Positions 32,096 through 41,800 of a stretch of 64,000 nt of DNA are shown piece after piece (the stretch's first letter is position 1; each line of letters starts with the position of its first letter). The stretch comes from Phycisphaerae bacterium (lineage in GTDB: Bacteria > Planctomycetota > Phycisphaerae > UBA1845 > Fen-1342): assembly GCA_022072445.1 (NCBI GenBank), contig JAJVHV010000031.1:1-64000 (forward strand). Direction: 5' to 3'. A program made the position numbers and the translations under genes. The notes below the pieces were generated by a model that was not told where the DNA came from, made no database searches, and saw only the letters and a program-made list of their open reading frames with translations.

Positions 32096-33961
32096 TCAGT
32101 GAATCCGAACGGTGCCGTTGGTCGCGACGACCCAGCCGCGCTTGTCGAAGCGCGTCGTGCCGCTCTCGTCGTAATCGGCGGCTTCGATCGAGAGAATCGA
32201 GTCGTCGCGAAGCACGGCGAGCCCTTCTTGCACCGTGTTGAACGGGTGCTCAAACGTGCCGTCCTCGCAGCCGCTGTTGGCCTGGTCGACGTAGACGAAG
32301 TCGGCGGCCCGCGCGACGGTCAGGCGGTAGTCGGTCGCGGCACTGCGCGTCGAATCGACGTTGGTCACGGCGATGAAGTAGGCGCCGCCGTCGAGGTTGA
32401 GCCATAGCCGCTCACGGGCGCCCGCGATCGGCGTGGTTCCGCCGCCAGTCGGATTCAGGACGCGCAGGTCTTCGGTCAGGACGTAAACGTCGAGGTTCTG
32501 CCCGCCGGAGAAACAGGACAGCTCGATGCGCACCTCGTCGGGCCCCGGCAACTCGAAGCGGAACACGTCTTCAATTCCATCGCCGCGGATCGCGAGATCG
32601 CCCACGATGGCGTGCTCCAGCGTGGCGCCGACGCTGGCCGGAAGGCTGAGCGAGTTGTGCAGCGCGAGCGTGTGGTTGGGTTCGACTTCGTCGCCATCAA
32701 CAGCCTCGTTCGGCGGCGGCGGATCGAAAGCGGGCAGGACGGTAAAGGTCGAACCGGACGTGATGCCAACCTCGAGCTGGCGGCGCGGGAAGAGCTGTCC
32801 CGGGCTGGTGAAACTGACGTTCGTGAAGTAGATCGGGAGCGCCTGTGCCCCCGAGTCGTCAGGACTGGGGTGGTCCACAGTCTGAAAGTGCAGGTGCGGG
32901 CCACCTGAGCTGCCGGAGTTGCCGGCCTCGCCGATGGCGTCGCCCTGAACGACGTTCTCGTTGCACGTTCGAAAGTCGTTCGAGCCGGTGATGAAGTGGG
33001 CGTAGAACGACCATTCGCCGTTGTCGTGCTCGATGCACACCATGTTTCCCCCGCCGGGGATGCCGTCCGACGGTACGACGCACGGATCGCTGGTGGTCCC
33101 GTCGCAGCGCTCCGGCAGGCAGTCGCCGATTCCGGGCTGCTTGGTGCCGGGTGGGCTGTTTTCCGGGTGACCGGTCTCGTTGACGACGATCGAGCCGGCG
33201 GCGAGCGCGATCACCGGCTGACCATAGATGAAGTGCCCGTCATTCTCATCGCATGGGTCGCAACCGTCGCCGTCGACTCGGATGCCAACGTCGTACGCGT
33301 AGCGCTGGTTGAAAGCCGTACGATGCGCACTGCCAAGATCGTGCGCATTCCCGACTCTGTACACGCCGCCGGCAACCAACGGCTCACCCAGGCCAAACAG
33401 GTACGTGTCGCCCGCCGGCGGCCGATACTCGACGATCTCGATACCCAGAAAGCTGAGCGGCGTTGCAAACCCGTCGAGGAACAGATCGATCCGGGCACTC
33501 GCCGCAAGGACGTTGTGGCCCAGGACTTCGTCGGGGCACGGCAGCAGAATGCGCGAGTGGATGGGAATGACGGCGTTTCCGTCGCCGTCGATCCAGATTT
33601 CCTCGGGCGGATCAGGCTGCTGCGGGTCGTCGCCGTCGCGCAGCTCGCGCGCAAACTGCTCGAGGACGGCGGGTGTGAAAAACGTTGGCGGCTCGACCGG
33701 GTTGCCCTGTGCGTCGAAGAACTCCACCTGGCCGCCGGTGCACGTCAGCTCCATGGCCGGCGTGCTGAAGATCACGTCGAACGACACGTGGTTCTCGAGC
33801 GGATAATGTTCGATCCAAGACGGCCCGTTCGGCAGCAGGCCGGTGCGTACGATGCCGGATCCGGGCGGAATGATGACCTGGAACTCCGCGGCGGACCGGC
33901 CGGCGCTGAGCAGCGAGAGCAGCAACGCCGTGCACGCACGAAGGATGTTGGCGCGAGGCAT
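32096..33961 (-). CDS. Secreted M23-type peptidase with pre-peptidase (PPC) domain
   Basis: A 621-aa protein with signal peptide (MPRANILRACTALLLSLLSA). The M23/LytM zinc peptidase region includes RYAYDVGIRV, VPSDGIPGGGNMVCIEHDNG, WSFYAHF and PHLHFQ (His356 and His358). It probably cuts peptidoglycan or peptides. It is followed by a PPC-type beta-sandwich (DVFRFELPGPDEVRIELSCF, LDVYVLTEDL, GAYFIAVTNVDS) and ends with the shared tail VYVDQANSGCEDGTFEHPFN to VVATNGTVRIH. A cysteine-rich insert (DGDGCDPCDEND) splits the first metal motif. ATG 33961 with GAGGA upstream is preferred to the in-frame GTG at 33976. It probably shares a transcript with the BNR gene. Confidence 0.82.
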   Translation of the reverse strand: MPRANILRACTALLLSLLSAGRSAAEFQVIIPPGSGIVRTGLLPNGPSWIEHYPLENHVSFDVIFSTPAMELTCTGGQVEFFDAQGNPVEPPTFFTPAVLEQFARELRDGDDPQQPDPPEEIWIDGDGNAVIPIHSRILLPCPDEVLGHNVLAASARIDLFLDGFATPLSFLGIEIVEYRPPAGDTYLFGLGEPLVAGGVYRVGNAHDLGSAHRTAFNQRYAYDVGIRVDGDGCDPCDENDGHFIYGQPVIALAAGSIVVNETGHPENSPPGTKQPGIGDCLPERCDGTTSDPCVVPSDGIPGGGNMVCIEHDNGEWSFYAHFITGSNDFRTCNENVVQGDAIGEAGNSGSSGGPHLHFQTVDHPSPDDSGAQALPIYFTNVSFTSPGQLFPRRQLEVGITSGSTFTVLPAFDPPPPNEAVDGDEVEPNHTLALHNSLSLPASVGATLEHAIVGDLAIRGDGIEDVFRFELPGPDEVRIELSCFSGGQNLDVYVLTEDLRVLNPTGGGTTPIAGARERLWLNLDGGAYFIAVTNVDSTRSAATDYRLTVARAADFVYVDQANSGCEDGTFEHPFNTVQEGLAVLRDDSILSIEAADYDESGTTRFDKRGWVVATNGTVRIH

Positions 33962-34004
33962 GACGGTGGTCCTCACAGGGTTGTTCCCTTGCGCATGACT
34001 GGCG

Positions 34005-36497
34005 TTACTGCAGGTTGACCAGCACGAGCACCAGGCCCCGTCCGCTTTCCAACGCCGTCATGGCCTTGCCGATCACGGCCCCGTCGCGCTGTTCGCGATC
34101 GGTCGCTTTCATCGCGTGGCCGGGCGTGCCGGACGTGGTCAGCAGATCGCCGGGCTGGATCGCCCCATCCGACGCGTCACACCAGCAGTACACGCGGCCG
34201 GTGAGCGCGACGGGGTGCTTGCCGTCGGCGGCGGTGCCGCGCTGCCCCATGACCATGCCCGGACTGACGCCGCCGGCCCCGCTGATCACGCCGGCGACCT
34301 TCGCGTCGTACGCGTGCTCGGAGAGCTTGAGCTGCCCTGGTCGTTGCGGGTCGATCACGACGACCATGCCCGGCGCAATCGGGGTGTCAGCCGACGCCCG
34401 ATCGCCAGCCGCCGCGCCGTCGCCGGCGCTGATCGCAAACCCTTCGGACAGGTCCGCGCCGCCGGTGATTTCAAGCACGGTGCACTTGATGTCGCCGGCG
34501 ACTTCGAGCCGTGCGTCGGGCGAAGACGTGCCGATACCCACGTCGCCGCCCGGTTCGATGAGCAACATGGTGGTGTTGTTCGAGTAGTTCGGGTCGGTGC
34601 CGTACTTGAAGATCAACTGGCCGCCCGAGCCGGAGGTGTTGCGCACCATCGTCCACTTATCGACCAGATCGCCACCAGTGATTTCGCCCAGGCTGATCGC
34701 CGAGCCGCGCGAGCCAGTTTCGCTGCTGTAGATGCCGATCACGGCGTCGTCATCCTCGACGACGACGTCCTCGTTCGACAGGGCGCTGGCCGGGAGCCCG
34801 ATGTCGTTCACTCTGGTTTTCAGCGCCACGCCGCCGCCCGTGTTCTCAAAATAGCCTGCCAGGCCGTTGACGCTGGTGGTGGTGCCCCAGACGCCGTAGC
34901 TCGTGCCCGTCTCGGAAAAGTCGAACACCTCGCCCTTGACCGCGGCAAGACCGCTAAACGTCAGCCCGTGCACGCCGATCTGCGACCCGGAGCCGCCGGA
35001 GACACCGTACCAGTCCTCGGAGTAACCGTAGATCGCGCCATCGCTGGTCGGATCCTCCACTTTCAGGCGGAATGACGTCGGGTCGTCAATGTCGGCGCCG
35101 ATGAAGACCTGGCCCGCGTTCTTGATGATCATCTGATCGTGGCCGCCGGTGCCGAGGATCATGTCCGCGGGATAGTCATTCATGATCTCGAGGACGTTTT
35201 CGCCGCTGCGGTAACCGAGCTTGGCGGTGACCTGCCCGCCGTCCTGGCGCAGGACGAGGCGCGCGTTCTGGTCTTCGCCGCCGGCGTTGTTGGTGTCGGC
35301 GTCGACGATCAGGTCGATGCCGTCCTCACTGGAGATGTGCAGCAGGCTCTCAGGGGCGCTGCGACCGATTCCGACGCGCGACACGCCGCTGTCGTCGTTG
35401 GGGAAGAGCAAAACGCTGCCGCCGCCGCGGTTCAGATTCAGCGTGCTGGCTGTGCCGTCGCCGCGCCGCGCCATGACGTCGGTGGTGTCGAACGCCAGGT
35501 GCGGCGACGTGGTCGGCCCGATAACGAGGTAGCCCCCGCCGGCTAGATTCGCATTGGTGCCATTGTCGAGGTGTAGCTTGAAGTCGGGAAAGCGCGTTCC
35601 GATGCCCGTGTTGCCGAGATTCGAGTTGTAGATGTCGTCGGCGTCGGCAGTCCAGAGCGAATTACCCGCGGCGGTAGTTTGAAGCGTGCCGTCCGGAAAT
35701 CGGATGCCGTCGACGCCGGCGGTCCCGCCGACGTGCAGCTTCGCATTCGGCGTGGTCGTCCCGATGCCGACCTTTCCGTCGGCGGCGATGGTTAGCTTCG
35801 GGCCGCCGAACGTATAGAACGTGTGCGTCGACGCAGCGCCGTCGAAGCGATAGGCCGGGTCTTCGTTGGAGGCGGAAAGAAGCAACATGTGGGTCGTGAA
35901 ATAAACGCCTGCCGCCGCGTCGTCGTACACGTTCAGTCCGCCGCCCTGTACTTGCAGCTTCGAGGTCGGCGCGCTCGTGCCGATGCCCACGTTGCCGTCG
36001 TTGTCGACGAAGAGCGCGTCGGCCGGGCTGCCGTCAGCCGCGTCGAGCGAATGACCGTCCAGCCCCGCCGGAACGCCGGTCAGGCCGCTCCAAGGGGCCT
36101 TCAGCGCGTAGCCGGCGTGCGGCGAGATGGTCAGTTCCTGGCGCCCGGCGAGCTGCGTGAAGCCGCCGATGCCCTGGCAATTCTGGCTCTGGCCAGGATC
36201 GGGTCTGATCGAGATTTCGAGATACACCCGGTTCCCATTCAGCACGTTGCTTTCCGGGTCGAGCGTGACGGTGAAGAGCCCATCGACGACGTTAACGTCG
36301 TTGACGCATTCAAAGTCGATGCTGGCCCCGCCGCTCGCAGCACGGTAGAAGTTGACGCGGATGTCGTAGATGCCGTTGGCGGGGCTGCCATTGTCGTCGA
36401 GCCGGCCTTGATAGGTGAAAATGTCCGTCAACGGCGTCTGTGCAACCACGCCGGGAACGACGAGCAGCGAAATGAGCACCGTGGTGAAACGTTTCAC
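34005..36497 (-). CDS. Exported tail-fibre-like VGIGT-repeat protein with shared C-terminal domain
   Basis: An 830-aa protein. The start is GTG at 36495-36497, preceded by AAGGAG and opening a signal peptide (VKRFTTVLISLLVVPGVVAQ); the frame is open 116 codons further up but without meaning. Residues ~20-125 form an N-terminal domain (FTYQGRLDDNGSPANGIYDI, VNVVDGLFTVTLDPES, LEISIRPD) also found in the next gene. Then come many VGIGTSAPTSKLQVQG, VGIGTTTPNAKLHVGG and VGIGRSAPESLLHISS motifs. The last ~170 residues (VLEITGGADLSEGFAIS to VLVLVNLQ) match the C-terminus of the 26065-27471 protein. It is a probable fibrous surface protein. It starts 53 bases after its paralogue upstream. Confidence 0.72.
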   Translation of the reverse strand: MKRFTTVLISLLVVPGVVAQTPLTDIFTYQGRLDDNGSPANGIYDIRVNFYRAASGGASIDFECVNDVNVVDGLFTVTLDPESNVLNGNRVYLEISIRPDPGQSQNCQGIGGFTQLAGRQELTISPHAGYALKAPWSGLTGVPAGLDGHSLDAADGSPADALFVDNDGNVGIGTSAPTSKLQVQGGGLNVYDDAAAGVYFTTHMLLLSASNEDPAYRFDGAASTHTFYTFGGPKLTIAADGKVGIGTTTPNAKLHVGGTAGVDGIRFPDGTLQTTAAGNSLWTADADDIYNSNLGNTGIGTRFPDFKLHLDNGTNANLAGGGYLVIGPTTSPHLAFDTTDVMARRGDGTASTLNLNRGGGSVLLFPNDDSGVSRVGIGRSAPESLLHISSEDGIDLIVDADTNNAGGEDQNARLVLRQDGGQVTAKLGYRSGENVLEIMNDYPADMILGTGGHDQMIIKNAGQVFIGADIDDPTSFRLKVEDPTSDGAIYGYSEDWYGVSGGSGSQIGVHGLTFSGLAAVKGEVFDFSETGTSYGVWGTTTSVNGLAGYFENTGGGVALKTRVNDIGLPASALSNEDVVVEDDDAVIGIYSSETGSRGSAISLGEITGGDLVDKWTMVRNTSGSGGQLIFKYGTDPNYSNNTTMLLIEPGGDVGIGTSSPDARLEVAGDIKCTVLEITGGADLSEGFAISAGDGAAAGDRASADTPIAPGMVVVIDPQRPGQLKLSEHAYDAKVAGVISGAGGVSPGMVMGQRGTAADGKHPVALTGRVYCWCDASDGAIQPGDLLTTSGTPGHAMKATDREQRDGAVIGKAMTALESGRGLVLVLVNLQ

Positions 36498-36550
36498 GAG
36501 AATCTCCTTGGTGTACAGAGATGGTTGGTGGCGCAGCAGCACGCCGATGG

Positions 36551-38113
36551 CTACTGCCGGATCATTCTGTCGAGCGCGCACGACGCGTCTGTCCGCGCGC
36601 CGGTGCGTACGGCATTGATGCCGCGGCTCTCCGGCTGCCCGAACGCGTCGGGATGCAGGTAGCTGCCGCGCAGCGCGGCGGGTTTGTCCTGCTCGATGGG
36701 AATGCGATGTGCGTTGGCGAAGGCGTCCTGCCGCACGCCCGTGATCTGCCACGAGACCTCGAGTTTCGGCGTGCCGCCGGCGATGCGAAACTGGTTCGCC
36801 GTGACCTTCTCGGCGACGTAAACCGGCGCGAAGCCGCCGATGCACGTGAGTTGATAGCGGAAGTCGCGGTTGAGCGCCTCGAACCAGTCGGGCAGCGTGA
36901 CGGTCGCCTCGCCGCGCTCGTCGAGCACCACGTTGCCGTTGTAGATGTTCATCATGTCGGGCGATTCGACAAACGAGTGGTAGAGGTACTTGTTCTGCGG
37001 GTCGAGTGGGTGGTCGATCTTGAACGAGCCGCCGCCTTTCGACAGCGTGCCGTTCACCTCCACGTCGTCCTCGAAGTAGCAGTTTCCGCCCGCGGAGTAG
37101 ATCGCGTAGTTGACCTCGCTCGCGAAATCCTGGTCGGCCAGATAGATGCCGTAGTTCGTCGCCATCGCGCCGACGTGGTCGGGCGAATCGACGTAGATAC
37201 TGGTGTTCAGCGTGGTTGAGCCGGCGGCGTCCTCCTGACCGGAGCGGACGTAGAATCCGCGGTTTTCGAGAATGGTGCCCGACCCGCTGCCCAGCGAGAT
37301 TGCGGCTCCGGCCTGCTGAAAGTCGACGCTGCCCTCGCGCAGCGTCTGTGCGATGAAGCCGCCGCCGACCATCGTGTCGACCGTTCCGCTGCCATAGTGA
37401 AACGTTCCGAAATACTGACCGTTGAGAAAGCCAAAGTCGGTCGCGTTTCCTTCCGGGACGATCAGCTCGAAGTCTGCTCCATACATGGAGAAGTTGAACG
37501 CCGCCAGGGCGGGATTGAACGTCACGAAGGCGCGGAGCGGCGTCCAGGCCAATGCGTCGGGCAGATCGGTCACCAGCAGTGACAGGTCGACGAGCTTATC
37601 GTAGTACCCTTCCGGACCGATTACCGACGCATTGCCCAACGCCGCACGCTGCGATACGCGCAGATCACCCGCGACGTCCAGCTTCGCGCCCGGAGATGAT
37701 GTCCCGACGCCGACGTTGAGCGACCCGTCTACGCTGATGCCGCGCGTCGCGCTGCTCCAGATCGCCAGCGGCGAGGCGGTCAACTCCTGGCGCGGGACGA
37801 GAGGCGTTCCCTCCACGCTGATCTCCAGCCAGCGCGGCGCGCCGTTGAAGACCGTTGGCGTCGCGACGCCGAAATCGAGCGGCACCGTGAACAGCCCGTC
37901 GGTCACCTGCACCGTCTGCGAGTCGGTCGCCAGCGGCGATCCGCCGCTCAGCACGTCGTATGCGGCAAACTCCATCGCGTAGAGGCCGTCCGGCGCCGGT
38001 TCGCCGTTTTGCCGCAGCGCGCCCTGATACGTCCAGCGATCGGCGGCGTATGCGGCGAGGAGCAGGGGGGCGGTGTAAAGCATGGCGACAGCGAGGGGGG
38101 TGACGCGTTTCAT
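36551..38113 (-). CDS. Exported VGVGT-repeat surface protein with conserved C-terminal domain
   Basis: A 520-aa protein with signal peptide (MKRVTPLAVAMLYTAPLLLA). Residues ~25-120 repeat the N-terminal domain of the 34005 protein (WTYQGALRQNGEPAPDGLYA, VTDGLFTVPLDFG, LEISVEGTPLVPRQELTASP). One VGVGTSSPGAKLDVAG motif follows. The C-terminal ~120 residues (GGSFKIDHPLDPQNKYLYHS, FVESPDMMNIYNGNVVLDER, LPDWFEALNRDFRYQLTCIG, WQITGVRQDAFANAHRIPIE) form a strongly conserved domain that I recognise from many environmental bacterial surface proteins but cannot name. GGAG precedes the ATG. It is the first gene of a minus-strand run down to 29222 and diverges from the ECF/kinase operon. Confidence 0.72.
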   Translation of the reverse strand: MKRVTPLAVAMLYTAPLLLAAYAADRWTYQGALRQNGEPAPDGLYAMEFAAYDVLSGGSPLATDSQTVQVTDGLFTVPLDFGVATPTVFNGAPRWLEISVEGTPLVPRQELTASPLAIWSSATRGISVDGSLNVGVGTSSPGAKLDVAGDLRVSQRAALGNASVIGPEGYYDKLVDLSLLVTDLPDALAWTPLRAFVTFNPALAAFNFSMYGADFELIVPEGNATDFGFLNGQYFGTFHYGSGTVDTMVGGGFIAQTLREGSVDFQQAGAAISLGSGSGTILENRGFYVRSGQEDAAGSTTLNTSIYVDSPDHVGAMATNYGIYLADQDFASEVNYAIYSAGGNCYFEDDVEVNGTLSKGGGSFKIDHPLDPQNKYLYHSFVESPDMMNIYNGNVVLDERGEATVTLPDWFEALNRDFRYQLTCIGGFAPVYVAEKVTANQFRIAGGTPKLEVSWQITGVRQDAFANAHRIPIEQDKPAALRGSYLHPDAFGQPESRGINAVRTGARTDASCALDRMIRQ

Positions 38114-38200
38114 AGAGGTCTCCAGGTCAGCACGCGGCTCTCAATGCCAGGCCACGGCGGCGGCGGACTTGCCACGTCCAGTACGTCCAGCGCAACAGGT

Positions 38201-38228
38201 TTCATTCGGCCGGCCCGTGCGGTACACT
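38201..38228 (+). promoter_or_regulatory. Possible promoter for the ECF-kinase operon
   Basis: TTCATT (38201-38206) and TACACT (38223-38228) with a 16-base spacer lie 44 bases before the GTG at 38272. The -35 is weak. Confidence 0.3.
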
Positions 38229-38271
38229 AATGGACACGTAAGGTCGGGTCCGAATCGGCCACCAAAAACTC

Positions 38272-38850
38272 GTGGAATCGCGCCACCCAGAGAACGTGAC
38301 GCATCTGCTGGCCGCCATGCGCGCCGGCGACGGAGATGCTGCCAACCGGTTGTTACCGCTTCTGTACGACGAATTGCGGTCGGTTGCCCGCCGGCTACTC
38401 AGCCGCGGGCGACGCGACCACACCCTCGAGACAACCGCCCTGGTGCATGAGGTCTACCTTCGTCTGATCGGGGCCAGCGCGACCGAGTGGCGGGACGAGG
38501 CACACTTTCTTGCAGTCGCCTCGAAGGCCATGCGGCAGATTCTCATCGACCACTTTCGCGCCCGCAAAGCGGTCAAGCGGGGAGGGGACTACACCCGCCT
38601 TCAGCTTTCCGATGATTTCATCGAGTCGCTTGACCGGAATGACGGCGTTCTTGCGTTGAATGATGCGTTGGATCGCCTTGCGGTCGAGTTGCCGGAGCAC
38701 GCTCAGGCCGTAGAGATGCGGTTCTTTGGCGGCATGGCGCCCGCCGAGATTGCCGTGGCACGCGGTGCGAGCGAACGCACCATCCGGCGTCAGCTCGCCT
38801 TTGCCAAGGCGTGGCTGCGGCGAGAATTGGCGCCCACTGACCAGGGCTGA
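38272..38850 (+). CDS. ECF-type sigma factor (Sig-70_X6 / planctomycete ECF group)
   Basis: A 192-aa protein of the ECF subfamily common in planctomycetes and acidobacteria (TIGR02999-like). Characteristic stretches are MRAGDGDAANRLLPLLYDEL, ETTALVHEVYLRLIG, FLAVASKAMRQILIDHFRAR and, in region 4, AVEMRFFGGMAPAEIAVARG followed by SERTIRRQLAFAKAWLRREL. The GTG at 38272 is needed to keep the usual N-terminus (VTHLLAAM). This group is typically encoded next to Ser/Thr kinases and is thought to be regulated by phosphorylation rather than by a classical anti-sigma factor. Here the kinase gene follows after 4 bases, a direct example of that arrangement. Confidence 0.9.
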   Translation: MESRHPENVTHLLAAMRAGDGDAANRLLPLLYDELRSVARRLLSRGRRDHTLETTALVHEVYLRLIGASATEWRDEAHFLAVASKAMRQILIDHFRARKAVKRGGDYTRLQLSDDFIESLDRNDGVLALNDALDRLAVELPEHAQAVEMRFFGGMAPAEIAVARGASERTIRRQLAFAKAWLRRELAPTDQG

Positions 38851-38854
38851 ACGC

Positions 38855-41800
38855 ATGTCCGGTGCCGTCGACCTGAAACGCGTGGCGGCGATCTTCGAGG
38901 AAGTGCACGAGCTGGATCGCTCGGAGCGCGGGCGGTTTCTCGATCAGGCCTGTGCCGGCGATCCGCGGCTTCGGGCCGAGGTCGACGCGCTGCTGTCGCT
39001 GCACAAGACCCATCATTCGGATGGCGCCGGAGCGCATGTTGACCGTCACGAGCCGGGCGTGCTGCCGCCGGACTTGATCGCCGGCTACGAGCTTGTGAGC
39101 GAGATTCACCGCGGTGGGCAGGGCGTCGTCTATGAGGCGCTTCAGCAGTCAACCGGCCGGATCGTAGCGCTGAAGGTCATGCGCGAAGGCCCGTTCGCCG
39201 GCCCGCGCGATCTGGCGCGCTTCGAGCGCGAAGTTCACGTTCTCGGCCAGTTGCGGCATCCCAACATCGTCGCCATCCACGACAGCGGCTCGACCGCGGG
39301 TCACTTCTACTTCGTCATGGACTACATCGCGGGCCAGCCGCTGGACGTGTACATGGCGGCCCGGCGCCGCGCGCTGCGCGAGACGCTCGCCTTGTTCGCG
39401 ACCATCTGCGAAGCGGTGAACGCGGCGCATGTACGCGGCATCGCCCACCGCGACCTCAAGCCCGGAAACATCCGCGTCGACCAGGCCGGCCAGCCGCACA
39501 TCCTCGACTTTGGATTGGCGAAGATCGCGGAGATGAGCGCCAGGGAGGCTGGCGCGCCCGCTCGCGACGACTCCCCCGCTCCGCTGGGGCAGCGCCTCGC
39601 GCCGCGCCCGCGCGCCGCCGCGCCGGCCGATGCCCCGCTGGCTGCTGCGCCCATGACCGCCACCGGCCAGTTCGTCGGCAGCGTTCCCTGGGCGTCGCCG
39701 GAGCAGGCGGCTGGCTTGCCAGGCAGAATCGATTTGCGAACCGACGTGTACTCGCTGGGTGTGCTCGCGTTCCACATGCTGACGGGCCGATTTCCCTACG
39801 ACGTCGGCGGCTCGTTGGGCGACGTGCTCGACCGCATCGCCAACGCCGAGCCGCCGCCGCCGAGCCGCGTCTCGCGCGGTCTGGCGCCGCCCAGCTTCGT
39901 CGCCGGCACGATCGACGACGACGTCGACACCATCGTCCTCAAGTGCCTCGCCAAAGAGCGCGACCGCCGCTACCAGAGCGCCGGCGAAGTGGCCCGCGAG
40001 GTGCGCCGCTATCTCGCGGGCGAGCCGATCGAGGCCAAGCGCGACAGCGGCTGGTACGTGCTGCGAAAAGCGATCGTTCGGCATCGGCTCGCGTTCTCCG
40101 CCGCGGCGGCGTTCGTCCTGCTCCTGGCGGTGGCCACCGCGATTCTCAGCTTTTCCTACGCGCGCGAGTCGCGCCTGCTGGGCGAAGTCCGAACCCAGCG
40201 CGATCGAGCCGTCGCAGCCGAGCGCGACGGCCAGACGCGGCTGTCCGAGCTGACCGCGGCGCGGGCCGACGAGCAAGTCGCCCTGCTTCAGGCTCAGCGC
40301 GTGAACAAATTTCTGACCGATATGCTGGCGGCCGCGAATCGCGCCGAGCAAGGCGGCCGACCCGACGTGACGGTTCGCGAACTGGTCGAGCTGGCGGCCC
40401 GCGATCTTGACGACGGCGCGCTGCGCGACGAGCCGCAGGTCGAAATCGGCGTGCGCGACACGCTCGGCGCCGTCTACCGCGCGCTGGGGATGAACGACGA
40501 AGCCACCTGGCACATGCGCGCCGCGCTCGACCTCCGCCGCCGGACCCTCCCGGAATTAAGCCGCGACACCATGATGAACATCGGCGACCTGGGACTGCTC
40601 GCGGCGGATCGCGGCGACCCGGCGACGTCCGAGCCATTGCTTCGCGAATCGCTGGCTTTGGCCCGCCGCTTGTTCACCGGCGACCAGCGCGACCTGACCG
40701 TCCCGATGAACAATTTGGGTTCATTCCTCTTGCGGCACGGCAAGCTGGCCGAGGCCGAGGCGCTCCTCCGGGAGTCGCTCGAGATTCGCCGGCGAATTCT
40801 CCCCGCTGACGACCTCGACGTCGCCCTGGCCGCCGGCCAGTACGCGCAGGTGCTGGTTCAGCGTGGCCGCTACGCCGCCGCCGAGCCCCTGCTGCGCGAG
40901 ACAGTCGCGACCTACCGCGCGCGGCTCGGCCCGGAGCACCAGCGCCTCGCGACCGTGCTGAGCGCGCTGGCCAACCTCCTCCAGACGCGACATCAGCTCG
41001 CCGAGGCCGAGCAACTGTTTCGAGAAGCTCTGGCGATCGGCCGCAAGCTCCTGGGCGACGACCATGCCCACGTCGCCCAGACGCGCAACAACCTCGGCAC
41101 GCTGCTCTACGCCGCCGGCCGCTTCGACGAGGCCGAAGCCGAACTCCGCGAGTCGCTGCGCGTTCGCAGGATCGTCCATCCGCCCGGGCATCCGGAGATC
41201 GCCGAAAGCGTCGGCAACCTGGCCGCGGTCTTGTGGCAGCGCGGCCGGCTCGACGAGGCCGAGCCGCTCTGGCGCGAGGCGCTCGACACGGCCCGCACCG
41301 TCTTCGGCGAGCGGCACTCGCGCACCGCCACCTGCCTCAACAACCTGGGCGTGTTGCTGATCGACCGCAAGCAGTTCGACGAGGCCGAAACGCTGCTCAA
41401 CGAGGCGTGCGAGATCGAGCGCGGACTTTTTGGCGATCGTCACCCGAAGGTGGCCGCCACGCTGCACAACCTGGCCCGCAATCACGAGCACCAGGGACGT
41501 CTGGAGCAGGCCGAGGCCGAGTTCGTCGAGGCGCTCGCCATCCGCCGTGAGCACCTGACTGCCGCGCACCCCGAGGCACTCAGCTCGCTCCGCAGCCTCG
41601 CCAACGTCGTCGCGCGGCGCGAGCGGTTCGCCGAGAGCCGCCAACTCTGTCACCAGTGGCTCGAACTCGCCAAGCAGCCTCGGCCGGCCGACCACCTCGA
41701 AGTCCGGCGGCTGCTCGGCCGCAACGAGCTGGCAGCGTGCGACTTCGTCGCCGCGGAGCAATCCTTGCGGGCTTGCATCGAGCTGCATTCCGCCGAGAGC

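Noticed and set aside
26065-38113. Prophage or phage-derived tail particle
   Set aside because: VGIGT-repeat proteins resemble tail fibres, but there are no tube, sheath, baseplate, lysis or integrase genes, and each has its own signal peptide.
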